Shown here one piece after another: positions 8,122 to 18,886 of a stretch of DNA of 64,000 nt; the first letter of the stretch is position 1; each line of letters begins with the position of its first letter. Source of the stretch: Mixophyes australis (lineage: Eukaryota; Chordata; Amphibia; Anura; Limnodynastidae); assembly GCA_036250195.1 (NCBI GenBank), contig JAVHZZ010000006.1, forward strand, positions 70,966,940 through 71,030,939, in the 5' to 3' direction. The position numbers were made by a program, and so were the translations under genes. Below the pieces are notes generated by a model that worked only from the letters and a program-made list of their open reading frames with translations, searched no databases and was not told where the DNA came from.

Positions 8122-8203
8122 TGGCATCAGTGGGATTCAAAGACATACCTTCAAAAAAACACAAGCAAAAATTCAATCCCTTACACCAATGAGCCATGCT
8201 GCC
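8122..8203 (-). pseudogene. Decayed tRNA-Leu pseudogene (unit 8)
   Basis: Unit 8 copy. Confidence 0.75.
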
Positions 8204-8419
8204 ACCTTTGCTTTTCTATTTGTATGAAAAGTTGATAACATGATGAAATGTTAGTTATGATGGTGCCTGGCGGTATATACATCACACTAAAATAATTTTC
8301 GTTTCTCTTCACTGTTTTCAAATCACTTTATTTAGAAATATTTTAAACCGGTTTGAGGAATGTCTTCGACACATGACTAAAGTTGCGATTTAGCTAAAAT
8401 ATACTTCCACCGGTAACAC

Positions 8420-8612
8420 CAGCTGGATTTCTCAACTCCAGTCCTCAGGACCCCTAACAGTGCATGTTTTCCATATCTCCTTGCTTAAGCACAGGTGTAT
8501 TCATAACTGACTGACACATTCTAACAGATCTACAGGTGGTATAATTATTTCCCTTGTCACCTGGAAAGCAAGCACTGTTAGGGGCCCTGAGGACTGGAGT
8601 TGAGAAACACTG
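8420..8612. mobile_element. hAT-like MITE (unit 8)
   Basis: Full length, GGGGCCC allele. Confidence 0.7.
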
Positions 8613-8673
8613 ATCTTCACGCTTGAACGACATCTATACCGATGTCTGCACCTTCTCTTGGATCTAACGAAAA

Positions 8674-8755
8674 TGGCAGCAGTGGGATTTGAACCCACGC
8701 CTCCGAAGAGACTGGAGCCTTAATCCAGCGCCTTAGACCGCTCGGCCATGCTACC
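8674..8755 (-). tRNA. tRNA-Leu-AAG: tRNA-Leu (AAG), unit 8 slot 1
   Basis: Consensus body. Confidence 0.95.
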
Positions 8756-8883
8756 ACTCATGATCTCTCTTTCGTGAGCTCTAAGATCTGACAATCAGAA
8801 CAACAAAGCCTATAAATTCTGCATTTGAAAGCTGAGTATCTTCTTTATCTATACGTTGGAACCACATGAAGAACTAATAAAAA

Positions 8884-8965
8884 TGGCAGCAGTGGGATTT
8901 GAACCCACACCTCCGAAGAGACTGGAGCCTAAATCCAGCGCCTTAGACCGCTCGGCCATGCTACC
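8884..8965 (-). tRNA. tRNA-Leu-TAG: tRNA-Leu (TAG), unit 8 slot 2
   Basis: One change at the base before the T stem (C48T), shared with units 33, 36 and 44. Confidence 0.93.
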
Positions 8966-9248
8966 ACTCATGAGCTTGCTTTCGTGAGCTCTAAGATCTG
9001 AAAAATGTCAATCAGATCAACAAAGCCTACAAATTCTGCATTTGAAAGCTGCATTTCAAAAAAAAATGTCAGGAGAAAAATCCGTAAAATGCTAAATAAC
9101 ATGCTATAACCACAAATCAGAAAAAGGTTGAATAAAGTGCTTAAGCGATAAAGTTGATTACAAATATTTACATTTTAATTGAGTTGCTATTTGTTCATTT
9201 CAACTGAATATCACAAAAATTTAGAGACAAGATCCAAACGTCTTATTT

Positions 9249-9330
9249 TGGCATCAGTGGGATTCAAAGACATACCTTCAAAAAAACACAAGCAAAAATT
9301 CAATCCCTTACACCAATGAGCCATGCTGCC
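9249..9330 (-). pseudogene. Decayed tRNA-Leu pseudogene (unit 9)
   Basis: Unit 9 copy. Confidence 0.75.
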
Positions 9331-9546
9331 ACCTTTGCTTTTCTATTTGTATGAAAAGTTGATAACATGATGAAATGTTAGTTATGATGGTGCCTGGCGG
9401 TATATACATCACACTAAAATAATTTTCGTTTCTCTTCACTGTTTTCAAATCACTTTATTTCGAAATATTTTAAACCGGTTTGAGGAATGTCTTCGACACA
9501 TGACTAAAGTTGCGATTTAGCTAAAATATACTTCCACCGGTAACAC

Positions 9547-9739
9547 CAGCTGGATTTCTCAACTCCAGTCCTCAGGACCCCTAACAGTGCATGTTTTCCA
9601 TATCTCCTTGCTTAAGCACAGGTGTATTCATAACTGACTGACACATTCTAACAGATCTACAGGTGGTATAATTATTTCCCTTGTCACCTGGAAAGCAAGC
9701 ACTGTTAGGGGCCCTGAGGACTGGAGTTGAGAAACACTG
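9547..9739. mobile_element. hAT-like MITE (unit 9)
   Basis: Full length, GGGGCCC allele. Confidence 0.7.
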
Positions 9740-9800
9740 ATCTTCACGCTTGAACGACATCTATACCGATGTCTGCACCTTCTCTTGGATCTAACGAAAA

Positions 9801-9882
9801 TGGCAGCAGTGGGATTTGAACCCACGCCTCCGAAGAGACTGGAGCCTTAATCCAGCGCCTTAGACCGCTCGGCCATGCTACC
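9801..9882 (-). tRNA. tRNA-Leu-AAG: tRNA-Leu (AAG), unit 9 slot 1
   Basis: Consensus body. Confidence 0.95.
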
Positions 9883-10010
9883 ACTCATGATCTCTCTTTC
9901 GTGAGCTCTAAGATCTGACAATCAGAACAACAAAGCCTATAAATTCTGCATTTGAAAGCTGAGTATCTTCTTTATCTATACGTTGAAACCACATGAAGAA
10001 CTAATAAAAA

Positions 10011-10092
10011 TGGCAGCAGTGGGATTTGAACCCACGCCTCCGAAGAGACTGGAGCCTAAATCCAGCGCCTTAGACCGCTCGGCCATGCTACC
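10011..10092 (-). tRNA. tRNA-Leu-TAG: tRNA-Leu (TAG), unit 9 slot 2
   Basis: Consensus body. Confidence 0.95.
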
Positions 10093-10375
10093 ACTCATGA
10101 GCTTGCTTTCGTGAGCTCTAAGATCTGAAAAATGTCAATCAGATCAACAAAGCCTACAAATTCTGCATTTGAAAGCTGCATTTCAAAAAAAAATGTCAGG
10201 AGAAAAATCCGTAAAATGCTAAATAACATGCTATAACCACAAATCAGAAAAAGGTTGAATAAAGTGCTTAAGCGATAAAGTTGATTACAAATATTTACAT
10301 TTTAATTGAGTTGCTATTTGTTCATTTCAACTGAATATCACAAAAATTTAGAGACAAGATCCAAACGTCTTATTT

Positions 10376-10457
10376 TGGCATCAGTGGGATTCAAAGACAT
10401 ACCTTCAAAAAAACACAAGCAAAAATTCAATCCCTTACACCAATGAGCCATGCTGCC
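10376..10457 (-). pseudogene. Decayed tRNA-Leu pseudogene (unit 10)
   Basis: Unit 10 copy. The spacer after it has a private 3-bp duplication (CCTCCTGG near 10521). Confidence 0.75.
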
Positions 10458-10676
10458 ACCTTTGCTTTTCTATTTGTATGAAAAGTTGATAACATGATGA
10501 AATGTTAGTTATGATGGTGCCTCCTGGCGGTATATACATCACACTAAAATAATTTTCGTTTCTCTTCACTGTTTTCAAATCACTTTATTTCGAAATATTT
10601 TAAACCGGTTTGAGGAATGTCTTCGACACATGACTAAAGTTGCGATTTAGCTAAAATATACTTCCACCGGTAACAC

Positions 10677-10869
10677 CAGCTGGATTTCTCAACTCCAGTC
10701 CTCAGGACCCCTAACAGTGCATGTTTTCCATATCTCCTTGCTTAAGCACAGGTGTATTCATAACTGACTGACACATTCTAACAGATCTACAGGTGGTATA
10801 ATTATTTCCCTTGTCACCTGGAAAGCAAGCACTGTTAGGGGCCCTGAGGACTGGAGTTGAGAAACACTG
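10677..10869. mobile_element. hAT-like MITE (unit 10)
   Basis: Full length, GGGGCCC allele. Confidence 0.7.
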
Positions 10870-10930
10870 ATCTTCACGCTTGAACGACATCTATACCGAT
10901 GTCTGCACCTTCTCTTGGATCTAACGAAAA

Positions 10931-11012
10931 TGGCAGCAGTGGGATTTGAACCCACGCCTCCGAAGAGACTGGAGCCTTAATCCAGCGCCTTAGACCGCTC
11001 GGCCATGCTACC
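10931..11012 (-). tRNA. tRNA-Leu-AAG: tRNA-Leu (AAG), unit 10 slot 1
   Basis: Consensus body. Confidence 0.95.
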
Positions 11013-11140
11013 ACTCATGATCTCTCTTTCGTGAGCTCTAAGATCTGACAATCAGAACAACAAAGCCTATAAATTCTGCATTTGAAAGCTGAGTATCTTC
11101 TTTATCTATACGTTGGAACCACATGAAGAACTAATAAAAA

Positions 11141-11222
11141 TGGCAGCAGTGGGATTTGAACCCACGCCTCCGAAGAGACTGGAGCCTAAATCCAGCGCCT
11201 TAGACCGCTCGGCCATGCTACC
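11141..11222 (-). tRNA. tRNA-Leu-TAG: tRNA-Leu (TAG), unit 10 slot 2
   Basis: Consensus body. A private TA insertion (GCTATATAACC) lies in the spacer near 11364. Confidence 0.95.
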
Positions 11223-11507
11223 ACTCATGAGCTTGCTTTCGTGAGCTCTAAGATCTGAAAAATGTCAATCAGATCAACAAAGCCTACAAATTCTGCATTT
11301 GAAAGCTGCATTTCAAAAAAAAATGTCAGGAGAAAAATCCGTAAAATGCTAAATAACATGCTATATAACCACAAATCAGAAAAAGGTTGAATAAAGTGCT
11401 TAAGCGATAAAGTTGATTACAAATATTTACATTTTAATTGAGTTGCTATTTGTTCATTTCAACTGAATACCACAAAAATTTAGAGACAAGATCCAAACGT
11501 CTTATTT

Positions 11508-11589
11508 TGGCATCAGTGGGATTCAAAGACATACCTTCAAAAAAACACAAGCAAAAATTCAATCCCTTACACCAATGAGCCATGCTGCC
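11508..11589 (-). pseudogene. Decayed tRNA-Leu pseudogene (unit 11)
   Basis: Unit 11 copy. Confidence 0.75.
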
Positions 11590-11805
11590 ACCTTTGCTTT
11601 TCTATTTGTATGAAAAGTTGATAACATGATGAAATGTTAGTTATGATGGTGCCTGGCGGTATATACATCACACTAAAATAATTTTCGTTTCTCTTCACTG
11701 TTTTCAAATCACTTTATTTCGAAATATTTTAAACCGGTTTGAGGAATGTCTTCGACACATGACTAAAGTTGCGATTTAGCTAAAATATACTTCCACCGGT
11801 AACAC

Positions 11806-11998
11806 CAGCTGGATTTCTCAACTCCAGTCCTCAGGACCCCTAACAGTGCATGTTTTCCATATCTCCTTGCTTAAGCACAGGTGTATTCATAACTGACTGA
11901 CACATTCTAACAGATCTACAGGTGGTATAATTATTTCCCTTGTCACCTGGAAAGCAAGCACTGTTAGGGGCCCTGAGGACTGGAGTTGAGAAACACTG
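11806..11998. mobile_element. hAT-like MITE (unit 11)
   Basis: Full length, GGGGCCC allele. Confidence 0.7.
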
Positions 11999-12059
11999 AT
12001 CTTCACGCTTGAACGACATCTATACCGATGTCTGCACCTTCTCTTGGATCTAACGAAAA

Positions 12060-12141
12060 TGGCAGCAGTGGGATTTGAACCCACGCCTCCGAAGAGACTG
12101 GAGCCTTAATCCAGCGCCTTAGACCGCTCGGCCATGCTACC
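12060..12141 (-). tRNA. tRNA-Leu-AAG: tRNA-Leu (AAG), unit 11 slot 1
   Basis: Consensus body. Confidence 0.95.
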
Positions 12142-12269
12142 ACTCATGATCTCTCTTTCGTGAGCTCTAAGATCTGACAATCAGAACAACAAAGCCTATA
12201 AATTCTGCATTTGAAAGCTGAGTATCTTCTTTATCTATACGTTGGAACCACATGAAGAACTAATAAAAA

Positions 12270-12351
12270 TGGCAGCAGTGGGATTTGAACCCACACCTAC
12301 GAAGAGACTGGAGCCTAAATCCAGCGCCTTAGACCGCTCGGCCATGCTACC
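12270..12351 (-). tRNA. tRNA-Leu-TAG: tRNA-Leu (TAG), unit 11 slot 2
   Basis: C48T plus a private G to T in the variable arm (GTAG for GGAG). Confidence 0.9.
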
Positions 12352-12634
12352 ACTCATGAGCTTGCTTTCGTGAGCTCTAAGATCTGAAAAATGTCAATCA
12401 GATCAACAAAGCCTACAAATTCTGCATTTGAAAGCTGCATTTCAAAAAAAAATGTCAGGAGAAAAATCCGTAAAATGCTAAATAACATGCTATAACCACA
12501 AATCAGAAAAAGGTTGAATAAAGTGCTTAAGCGATAAAGTTGATTACAAATATTTACATTTTAATTGAGTTGCTATTTGTTCATTTCAACTGAATATCAC
12601 AAAAATTTAGAGACAAGATCCAAACGTCTTATTT

Positions 12635-12716
12635 TGGCATCAGTGGGATTCAAAGACATACCTTCAAAAAAACACAAGCAAAAATTCAATCCCTTACACC
12701 AATGAGCCATGCTGCC
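12635..12716 (-). pseudogene. Decayed tRNA-Leu pseudogene (unit 12)
   Basis: Unit 12 copy. Confidence 0.75.
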
Positions 12717-12932
12717 ACCTTTGCTTTTCTATTTGTATGAAAAGTTGATAACATGATGAAATGTTAGTTATGATGGTGCCTGGCGGTATATACATCACAC
12801 TAAAATAATTTTCGTTTCTCTTCACTGTTTTCAAATCACTTTATTTCGAAATATTTTAAACCGGTTTGAGGAATGTCTTCGACACATGACTAAAGTTGCG
12901 ATTTAGCTAAAATATACTTCCACCGGTAACAC

Positions 12933-13125
12933 CAGCTGGATTTCTCAACTCCAGTCCTCAGGACCCCTAACAGTGCATGTTTTCCATATCTCCTTGCTTA
13001 AGCACAGGTGTATTCATAACTGACTGACACATTCTAACAGATCTACAGGTGGTATAATTATTTCCCTTGTCACCTGGAAAGCAAGCACTGTTAGGGGCCC
13101 TGAGGACTGGAGTTGAGAAACACTG
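12933..13125. mobile_element. hAT-like MITE (unit 12)
   Basis: Full length, GGGGCCC allele. Confidence 0.7.
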
Positions 13126-13186
13126 ATCTTCACGCTTGAACGACATCTATACCGATGTCTGCACCTTCTCTTGGATCTAACGAAAA

Positions 13187-13268
13187 TGGCAGCAGTGGGA
13201 TTTGAACCCACGCATCCGAAGAGACTGGAGCCTTAATCCAGCGCCTTAGACCGCTCGGCCATGCTACC
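13187..13268 (-). tRNA. tRNA-Leu-AAG: tRNA-Leu (AAG), unit 12 slot 1
   Basis: One private change at the end of the variable arm (GGATGC for GGAGGC). Confidence 0.92.
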
Positions 13269-13396
13269 ACTCATGATCTCTCTTTCGTGAGCTCTAAGAT
13301 CTGACAATCAGAACAACAAAGCCTATAAATTCTGCATTTGAAAGCTGAGTATCTTCTTTATCTATACGTTGAAACCACATGAAGAACTAATAAAAA

Positions 13397-13478
13397 TGGC
13401 AGCAGTGGGATTTGAACCCACGCCTCCGAAGAGACTGGAGCCTAAATCCAGCGCCTTAGACCGCTCAGCCATGCTACC
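13397..13478 (-). tRNA. tRNA-Leu-TAG: tRNA-Leu (TAG), unit 12 slot 2
   Basis: Private C12T, which leaves a wobble pair in the D stem. Confidence 0.93.
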
Positions 13479-13761
13479 ACTCATGAGCTTGCTTTCGTGA
13501 GCTCTAAGATCTGAAAAATGTCAATCAGATCAACAAAGCCTACAAATTCTGCATTTGAAAGCTGCATTTCAAAAAAAAATGTCAGGAGAAAAATCCGTAA
13601 AATGCTAAATAACATGCTATAACCACAAATCAGAAAAAGGTTGAATAAAGTGCTTAAGCGATAAAGTTGATTACAAATATTTACATTTTAATTGAGTTGC
13701 TATTTGTTCATTTCAACTGAATATCACAAAAATTTAGAGACAAGATCCAAACGTCTTATTT

Positions 13762-13843
13762 TGGCATCAGTGGGATTCAAAGACATACCTTCAAAAAAAC
13801 ACAAGCAAAAATTCAATCCCTTACACCAATGAGCCATGCTGCC
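13762..13843 (-). pseudogene. Decayed tRNA-Leu pseudogene (unit 13)
   Basis: Unit 13 copy; this unit has no intact tRNA gene. Confidence 0.75.
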
Positions 13844-14059
13844 ACCTTTGCTTTTCTATTTGTATGAAAAGTTGATAACATGATGAAATGTTAGTTATGA
13901 TGGTGCCTGGCGGTATATACATCACACTAAAATAATTTTCGTTTCTCTTCACTGTTTTCAAATCACTTTATTTCGAAATATTTTAAACCGGTTTGAGGAA
14001 TGTCTTCGACACATGACTAAAGTTGCGATTTAGCTAAAATATACTTCAACCGGTAACAC

Positions 14060-14252
14060 CAGCTGGATTTCTCAACTCCAGTCCTCAGGACCCCTAACAG
14101 TGCATGTTTTCCATATCTCCTTGCTTAAGCACAGGTGTATTCATAACTGACTGACACATTCTAACAGATCTACAGGTGGTATAATTATTTCCCTTGTCAC
14201 CTGGAAAGCAAGCACTGTTAGGGGCCCTGAGGACTGGAGTTGAGAAACACTG
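14060..14252. mobile_element. hAT-like MITE (unit 13)
   Basis: Full length, GGGGCCC allele. About 50 bp to the right (14301-14309) a 569-bp deletion joins it to the next pseudogene, removing both tRNAs. The breakpoints share GATC-AA. Confidence 0.7.
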
Positions 14253-14319
14253 ATCTTCACGCTTGAACGACATCTATACCGATGTCTGCACCTTCTCTTG
14301 GATCTAAAACGTCTTATTT

Positions 14320-14401
14320 TGGCATCAGTGGGATTCAAAGACATACCTTCAAAAAAACACAAGCAAAAATTCAATCCCTTACACCAATGAGCCATGCTGC
14401 C
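14320..14401 (-). pseudogene. Decayed tRNA-Leu pseudogene (unit 14)
   Basis: Unit 14 copy, brought close to the preceding MITE by the 569-bp deletion. Confidence 0.75.
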
Positions 14402-14617
14402 ACCTTTGCTTTTCTATTTGTATGAAAAGTTGATAACATGATGAAATGTTAGTTATGATGGTGCCTGGCGGTATATACATCACACTAAAATAATTTTCGT
14501 TTCTCTTCACTGTTTTCAAATCACTTTATTTAGAAATATTTTAAACCGGTTTGAGGAATGTCTTCGACACATGACTAAAGTTGCGATTTAGCTAAAATAT
14601 ACTTCTACCGGTAACAC

Positions 14618-14810
14618 CAGCTGGATTTCTCAACTCCAGTCCTCAGGACCCCTAACAGTGCATGTTTTCCATATCTCCTTGCTTAAGCACAGGTGTATTC
14701 ATAACTGACTGACACATTCTAACAGATCTACGGGTGGTATAATTATTTCCCTTGTCACCTGGAAAGCAAGCACTGTTAAGGGTCCTGAGGACTGGAGTTG
14801 AGAAACACTG
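14618..14810. mobile_element. hAT-like MITE (unit 14)
   Basis: Full length, AAGGGTCC allele, with the internal CTACGGGTGG variant also seen in units 18, 20, 22, 25 and 58. Confidence 0.7.
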
Positions 14811-14871
14811 ATCTTCACGCTTGAACGACATCTATACCGATGTCTGCACCTTCTCTTGGATCTAACGAAAA

Positions 14872-14953
14872 TGGCAGCAGTGGGATTTAAACCCACGCCT
14901 CCGAAGAGACTGGAGCCTTAATCCAGCACCTTAGACCGCTTGGCCATGCTACC
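14872..14953 (-). tRNA. tRNA-Leu-AAG: tRNA-Leu (AAG), unit 14 slot 1, B-box mutant
   Basis: Three changes: C56T in the T loop and B box, C25T, and G13A. Probably not functional. Confidence 0.75.
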
Positions 14954-15081
14954 ACTCATGATCTCTCTTTCGTGAGCTCTAAGATCTGACAATCAGAACA
15001 ACAAAGCCTATAAATTCTGCATTTGAAAGCTGAGTATCTTCTTTATCTATACGTTGGAACCACATGAAGAACTAATAAAAA

Positions 15082-15163
15082 TGGCAGCAGTGGGATTTGA
15101 ACCCACGCCTCCAAAGAGACTGGAGCCTAAATCCAGCGCCTTAGACCGCTCGGCCATGCTACC
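15082..15163 (-). tRNA. tRNA-Leu-TAG: tRNA-Leu (TAG), unit 14 slot 2
   Basis: Variable-arm loop TTTG; otherwise consensus. Confidence 0.93.
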
Positions 15164-15446
15164 ACTCATGAGCTTGCTTTCATGAGCTCTAAGATCTGAA
15201 AAATGTCAATCAGATCAACAAAGCCTACAAATTCTGCATTTGAAAGCTGCATTTCAAAAAAAAATGTCAGGAGAAAAATCCGTAAAATGCTAAATAACAT
15301 GCTATAACCACAAATCAGAAAAAGGTTGAATAAAGTGCTTAAGCGATAAAGTTGATTACAAATATTTACATTTTAATTGAGTTGCTATTTGTTCATTTCA
15401 ACTGAATACCACAAAAATTTAGAGACAAGATCCAAACGTCTTATTT

Positions 15447-15528
15447 TGGCATCAGTGGGATTCAAAGACATACCTTCAAAAAAACACAAGCAAAAATTCA
15501 ATCCCTTACACCAATGAGCCATGCTGCC
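15447..15528 (-). pseudogene. Decayed tRNA-Leu pseudogene (unit 15)
   Basis: Unit 15 copy. Confidence 0.75.
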
Positions 15529-15744
15529 ACCTTTGCTTTTCTGTTTGTATGAAAAGTTGATAACATGATGAAATGTTAGTTATGATGGTGCCTGGCGGTA
15601 TATACATCACACTAAAATAATTTTCGTTTCTCTTCACTGTTTTCAAATCACTTTATTTAGAAATATTTTAAACCGGTTTGAGGAATGTCTTCGACACATG
15701 ACTAAAGTTGCGATTTAGCTAAAATATACTTCCACCGGTAACAC

Positions 15745-15937
15745 CAGCTGGATTTCTCAACTCCAGTCCTCAGGACCCCTAACAGTGCATGTTTTCCATA
15801 TCTCCTTGCTTAAGCACAGGTGTATTCATAACTGACTGACACATTCTAACAGATCTACAGGTGGTATAATTATTTCCCTTGTCACCTGGAAAGCAAGCAC
15901 TGTTAGGGGCCCTGAGGACTGGAGTTGAGAAACACTG
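15745..15937. mobile_element. hAT-like MITE (unit 15)
   Basis: Full length, GGGGCCC allele. Confidence 0.7.
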
Positions 15938-15998
15938 ATCTTCACGCTTGAACGACATCTATACCGATGTCTGCACCTTCTCTTGGATCTAACGAAAA

Positions 15999-16080
15999 TG
16001 GCAGCAGTGGGATTTGAACCCACGCCTCCGAAGAGACTGGAGCCTTAATCCAGCGCCTTAGACTGCTCGGCCATGCTACC
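15999..16080 (-). tRNA. tRNA-Leu-AAG: tRNA-Leu (AAG), unit 15 slot 1, G18A variant
   Basis: The D-loop GG reads AG, so the invariant G18 (partner of base 55) is lost. Function is doubtful. Confidence 0.88.
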
Positions 16081-16208
16081 ACTCATGATCTCTCTTTCGT
16101 GAGCTCTAAGATCTGACAATCAGAACAACAAAGCCTATAAATTCTGCATTTGAAAGCTGAGTATCTTCTTTATCTATACGTTGGAACCACATGAAGAACT
16201 AATAAAAA

Positions 16209-16290
16209 TGGCAGCAGTGGGATTTGAACCCACGCCTCCGAAGAGACTGGAGCCTAAATCCAGCGCCTTAGACCGCTCGGCCATGCTACC
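16209..16290 (-). tRNA. tRNA-Leu-TAG: tRNA-Leu (TAG), unit 15 slot 2
   Basis: Consensus body. Confidence 0.95.
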
Positions 16291-16573
16291 ACTCATGAGC
16301 TTGCTTTCGTGAGCTCTAAGATCTGAAAAATGTCAATCAGATCAACAAAGCCTACAAATTCTGCATTTGAAAGCTGCATTTCAAAAAAAAATGTCAGGAG
16401 AAAAATCCGTAAAATGCTAAATTACATGCTATAACCACAAATCAGAAAAAGGTTGAATAAAGTGCTTAAGCGATAAAGTTGATTACAAATATTTACATTT
16501 TAATTGAGTTGCTATTTGTTCATTTCAACTGAATATCACAAAAATTTAGAGACAAGATCCAAACGTCTTATTT

Positions 16574-16655
16574 TGGCATCAGTGGGATTCAAAGACATAC
16601 CTTCAAAAAAACACAAGCAAAAATTCAATCCCTTACACCAATGAGCCATGCTGCC
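16574..16655 (-). pseudogene. Decayed tRNA-Leu pseudogene (unit 16)
   Basis: Unit 16 copy. Confidence 0.75.
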
Positions 16656-16871
16656 ACCTTTGCTTTTCTATTTGTATGAAAAGTTGATAACATGATGAAA
16701 TGTTAGTTATGATGGTGCCTGGCGGTATATACATCACACTAAAATAATTTTCGTTTCTCTTCACTGTTTTCAAATCACTTTATTTCGAAATATTTTAAAC
16801 CGGTTTGAGGAATGTCTTCGACACATGACTAAAGTTGCGATTTAGCTAAAATATACTTCCACCGGTAACAC

Positions 16872-17064
16872 CAGCTGGATTTCTCAACTCCAGTCCTCAG
16901 GACCCCTAACAGTGCATGTTTTCCATATCTCCTTGCTTAAGCACAGGTGTATTCATAACTGACTGACACATTCTAACAGATCTACAGGTGGTATAATTAT
17001 TTCCCTTGTCACCTGGAAAGCAAGCACTGTTAAGGGTCCTGAGGACTGGAGTTGAGAAACACTG
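16872..17064. mobile_element. hAT-like MITE (unit 16)
   Basis: Full length, AAGGGTCC allele. Confidence 0.7.
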
Positions 17065-17125
17065 ATCTTCACGCTTGAACGACATCTATACCGATGTCTG
17101 CACCTTCTCTTGGATCTAACGAAAA

Positions 17126-17207
17126 TGGCAGCAGTGGGATTTGAACCCACGCCTCCGAAGAGACTGGAGCCTTAATCCAGCGCCTTAGACCGCTCGGCCA
17201 TGCTACC
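17126..17207 (-). tRNA. tRNA-Leu-AAG: tRNA-Leu (AAG), unit 16 slot 1
   Basis: Consensus body. Confidence 0.95.
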
Positions 17208-17336
17208 ACTCATGACCTCTCTTTCGTGAGCTCTAAGATCTGACAATCAGAACAACAAAGCCTATAAATTCTGCATTTGAAAGCTGAGTATCTTCTTTAT
17301 CTATACGTTGGAACCACATGAAGAACTAATAAAAAA

Positions 17337-17418
17337 TTGCAGCAGTGGGATTTGAACCCACGCCTCCAAAGAGACTGGAGCCTAAATCCAGCGCCTTAGA
17401 CCGCTCGGCCATGCTACC
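17337..17418 (-). tRNA. tRNA-Leu-TAG: tRNA-Leu (TAG), unit 16 slot 2, C72A variant
   Basis: C72A, TTTG loop, six-T terminator (unit 5 group). Confidence 0.85.
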
Positions 17419-17701
17419 ACTCATGAGCTTGCTTTCGTGAGCTCTAAGATCTGAAAAATGTCAATCAGATCAACAAAGCCTACAAATTCTGCATTTGAAA
17501 GCTGCATTTCAAAAAAAAATGTCAGGAGAAAAATCCGTAAAATGCTAAATTACATGCTATAACCACAAATCAGAAAAAGGTTGAATAAAGTGCTTAAGCG
17601 ATAAAGTTGATTACAAATATTTACATTTTAATTGAGTTGCTATTTGTTCATTTCAACTGAATACCACAAAAATTTAGAGACAAGATCCAAACGTCTTATT
17701 T

Positions 17702-17783
17702 TGGCATCAGTGGGATTCAAAGACATACCTTCAAAAAAACACAAGCAAAAATTCAATCCCTTACACCAATGAGCCATGCTGCC
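17702..17783 (-). pseudogene. Decayed tRNA-Leu pseudogene (unit 17)
   Basis: Unit 17 copy; the unit has no intact tRNA gene. Confidence 0.75.
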
Positions 17784-17999
17784 ACCTTTGCTTTTCTATT
17801 TGTATGAAAAGTTGATAACATGATGAAATGTTAGTTATGATGGTGCCTGGCGGTATATACATCACACTAAAATAATTTTCGTTTCTCTTCACTGTTTTCA
17901 AATCACTTTATTTCGAAATATTTTAAACCGGTTTGAGGAATGTCTTCGACACATGACTAAAGTTGCGATTTAGCTAAAATATACTTCCACCGGTAACAC

Positions 18000-18153
18000 C
18001 AGCTGAATTTCTCAACTCCAGTCCTCAGGACCCCTAACAGTGCATGTTTTCCATATCTCCTTGCTTAAGCACAGGTGTATTCATAACTGACTGACACATT
18101 CTAACAGATCTACAGGTGGTATAATTATTTCCCTTGTCACCTGGAAAGCAAGC
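18000..18153. mobile_element. hAT-like MITE (unit 17), right-truncated
   Basis: Same deletion junction as at 140: the right inverted repeat and both tRNAs are lost, and spacer AAAGTTGATT follows. Confidence 0.7.
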
Positions 18154-18252
18154 AAAGTTGATTACAAATATTTACATTTTAATTGAGTTGCTATTTCTTC
18201 ATTTCAACTGAATACCACAAAAATTTAGAGACAAGATCCAAACGTCTTATTT

Positions 18253-18334
18253 TGGCATCAGTGGGATTCAAAGACATACCTTCAAAAAAACACAAGCAAA
18301 AATTCAATCCCTTACACCAATGAGCCATGCTGCC
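18253..18334 (-). pseudogene. Decayed tRNA-Leu pseudogene (unit 18)
   Basis: Unit 18 copy. Confidence 0.75.
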
Positions 18335-18550
18335 ACCTTTGCTTTTCTATTTGTATGAAAAGTTGATAACATGATGAAATGTTAGTTATGATGGTGCCTG
18401 GCGGTATATACATCACACTAAAATAATTTTCGTTTCTCTTCACTGTTTTCAAATCACTTTATTTCGAAATATTTTAAACCGGTTTGAGGAATGTCTTCGA
18501 CACATGACTAAAGTTGCGATTTAGCTAAAATATACTTCCACCGGTAACAC

Positions 18551-18743
18551 CAGCTGGATTTCTCAACTCCAGTCCTCAGGACCCCTAACAGTGCATGTTT
18601 TCCATATCTCCTTGCTTAAGCACAGGTGTATTCATAACTGACTGACACTTTCTACCAGATCTACGGGTGGTATAATTATTTAACTTGTCACCTGGAAAGC
18701 AAGCACTGTTAAGGGTCCTGAGGACTGGAGTTGAGAAACACTG
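18551..18743. mobile_element. hAT-like MITE (unit 18)
   Basis: Full length with interior variants CTTTCTACCAG, CTACGGGTGG and ATTTAACTTG. Confidence 0.7.
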
Positions 18744-18804
18744 ATCTTCACGCTTGAACGACATCTATACCGATGTCTGCACCTTCTCTTGGATCTAACG
18801 AAAA

Positions 18805-18886
18805 TGGCAGCAGTGGGATTTAAACCCACGCCTCCGAAGAGACTGGAGCCTAAATCCAGCGCCTTAGACCGCTTGGCCATGCTACC
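18805..18886 (-). tRNA. tRNA-Leu-TAG: tRNA-Leu (TAG) in slot 1, unit 18, B-box mutant mosaic
   Basis: Slot-1 flanks on both sides, but the anticodon is TAG rather than AAG. It carries C56T (as in the AAG genes of units 7 and 14) and G13A (as in the TAG gene at 7547). It therefore looks like a mosaic of two mutated copies and is probably not functional. Confidence 0.78.

Noticed and set aside
14141..14395. 84-codon minus-strand frame spanning pseudogene and MITE
   Set aside because: Created by the 569-bp deletion that fuses two unrelated pieces.
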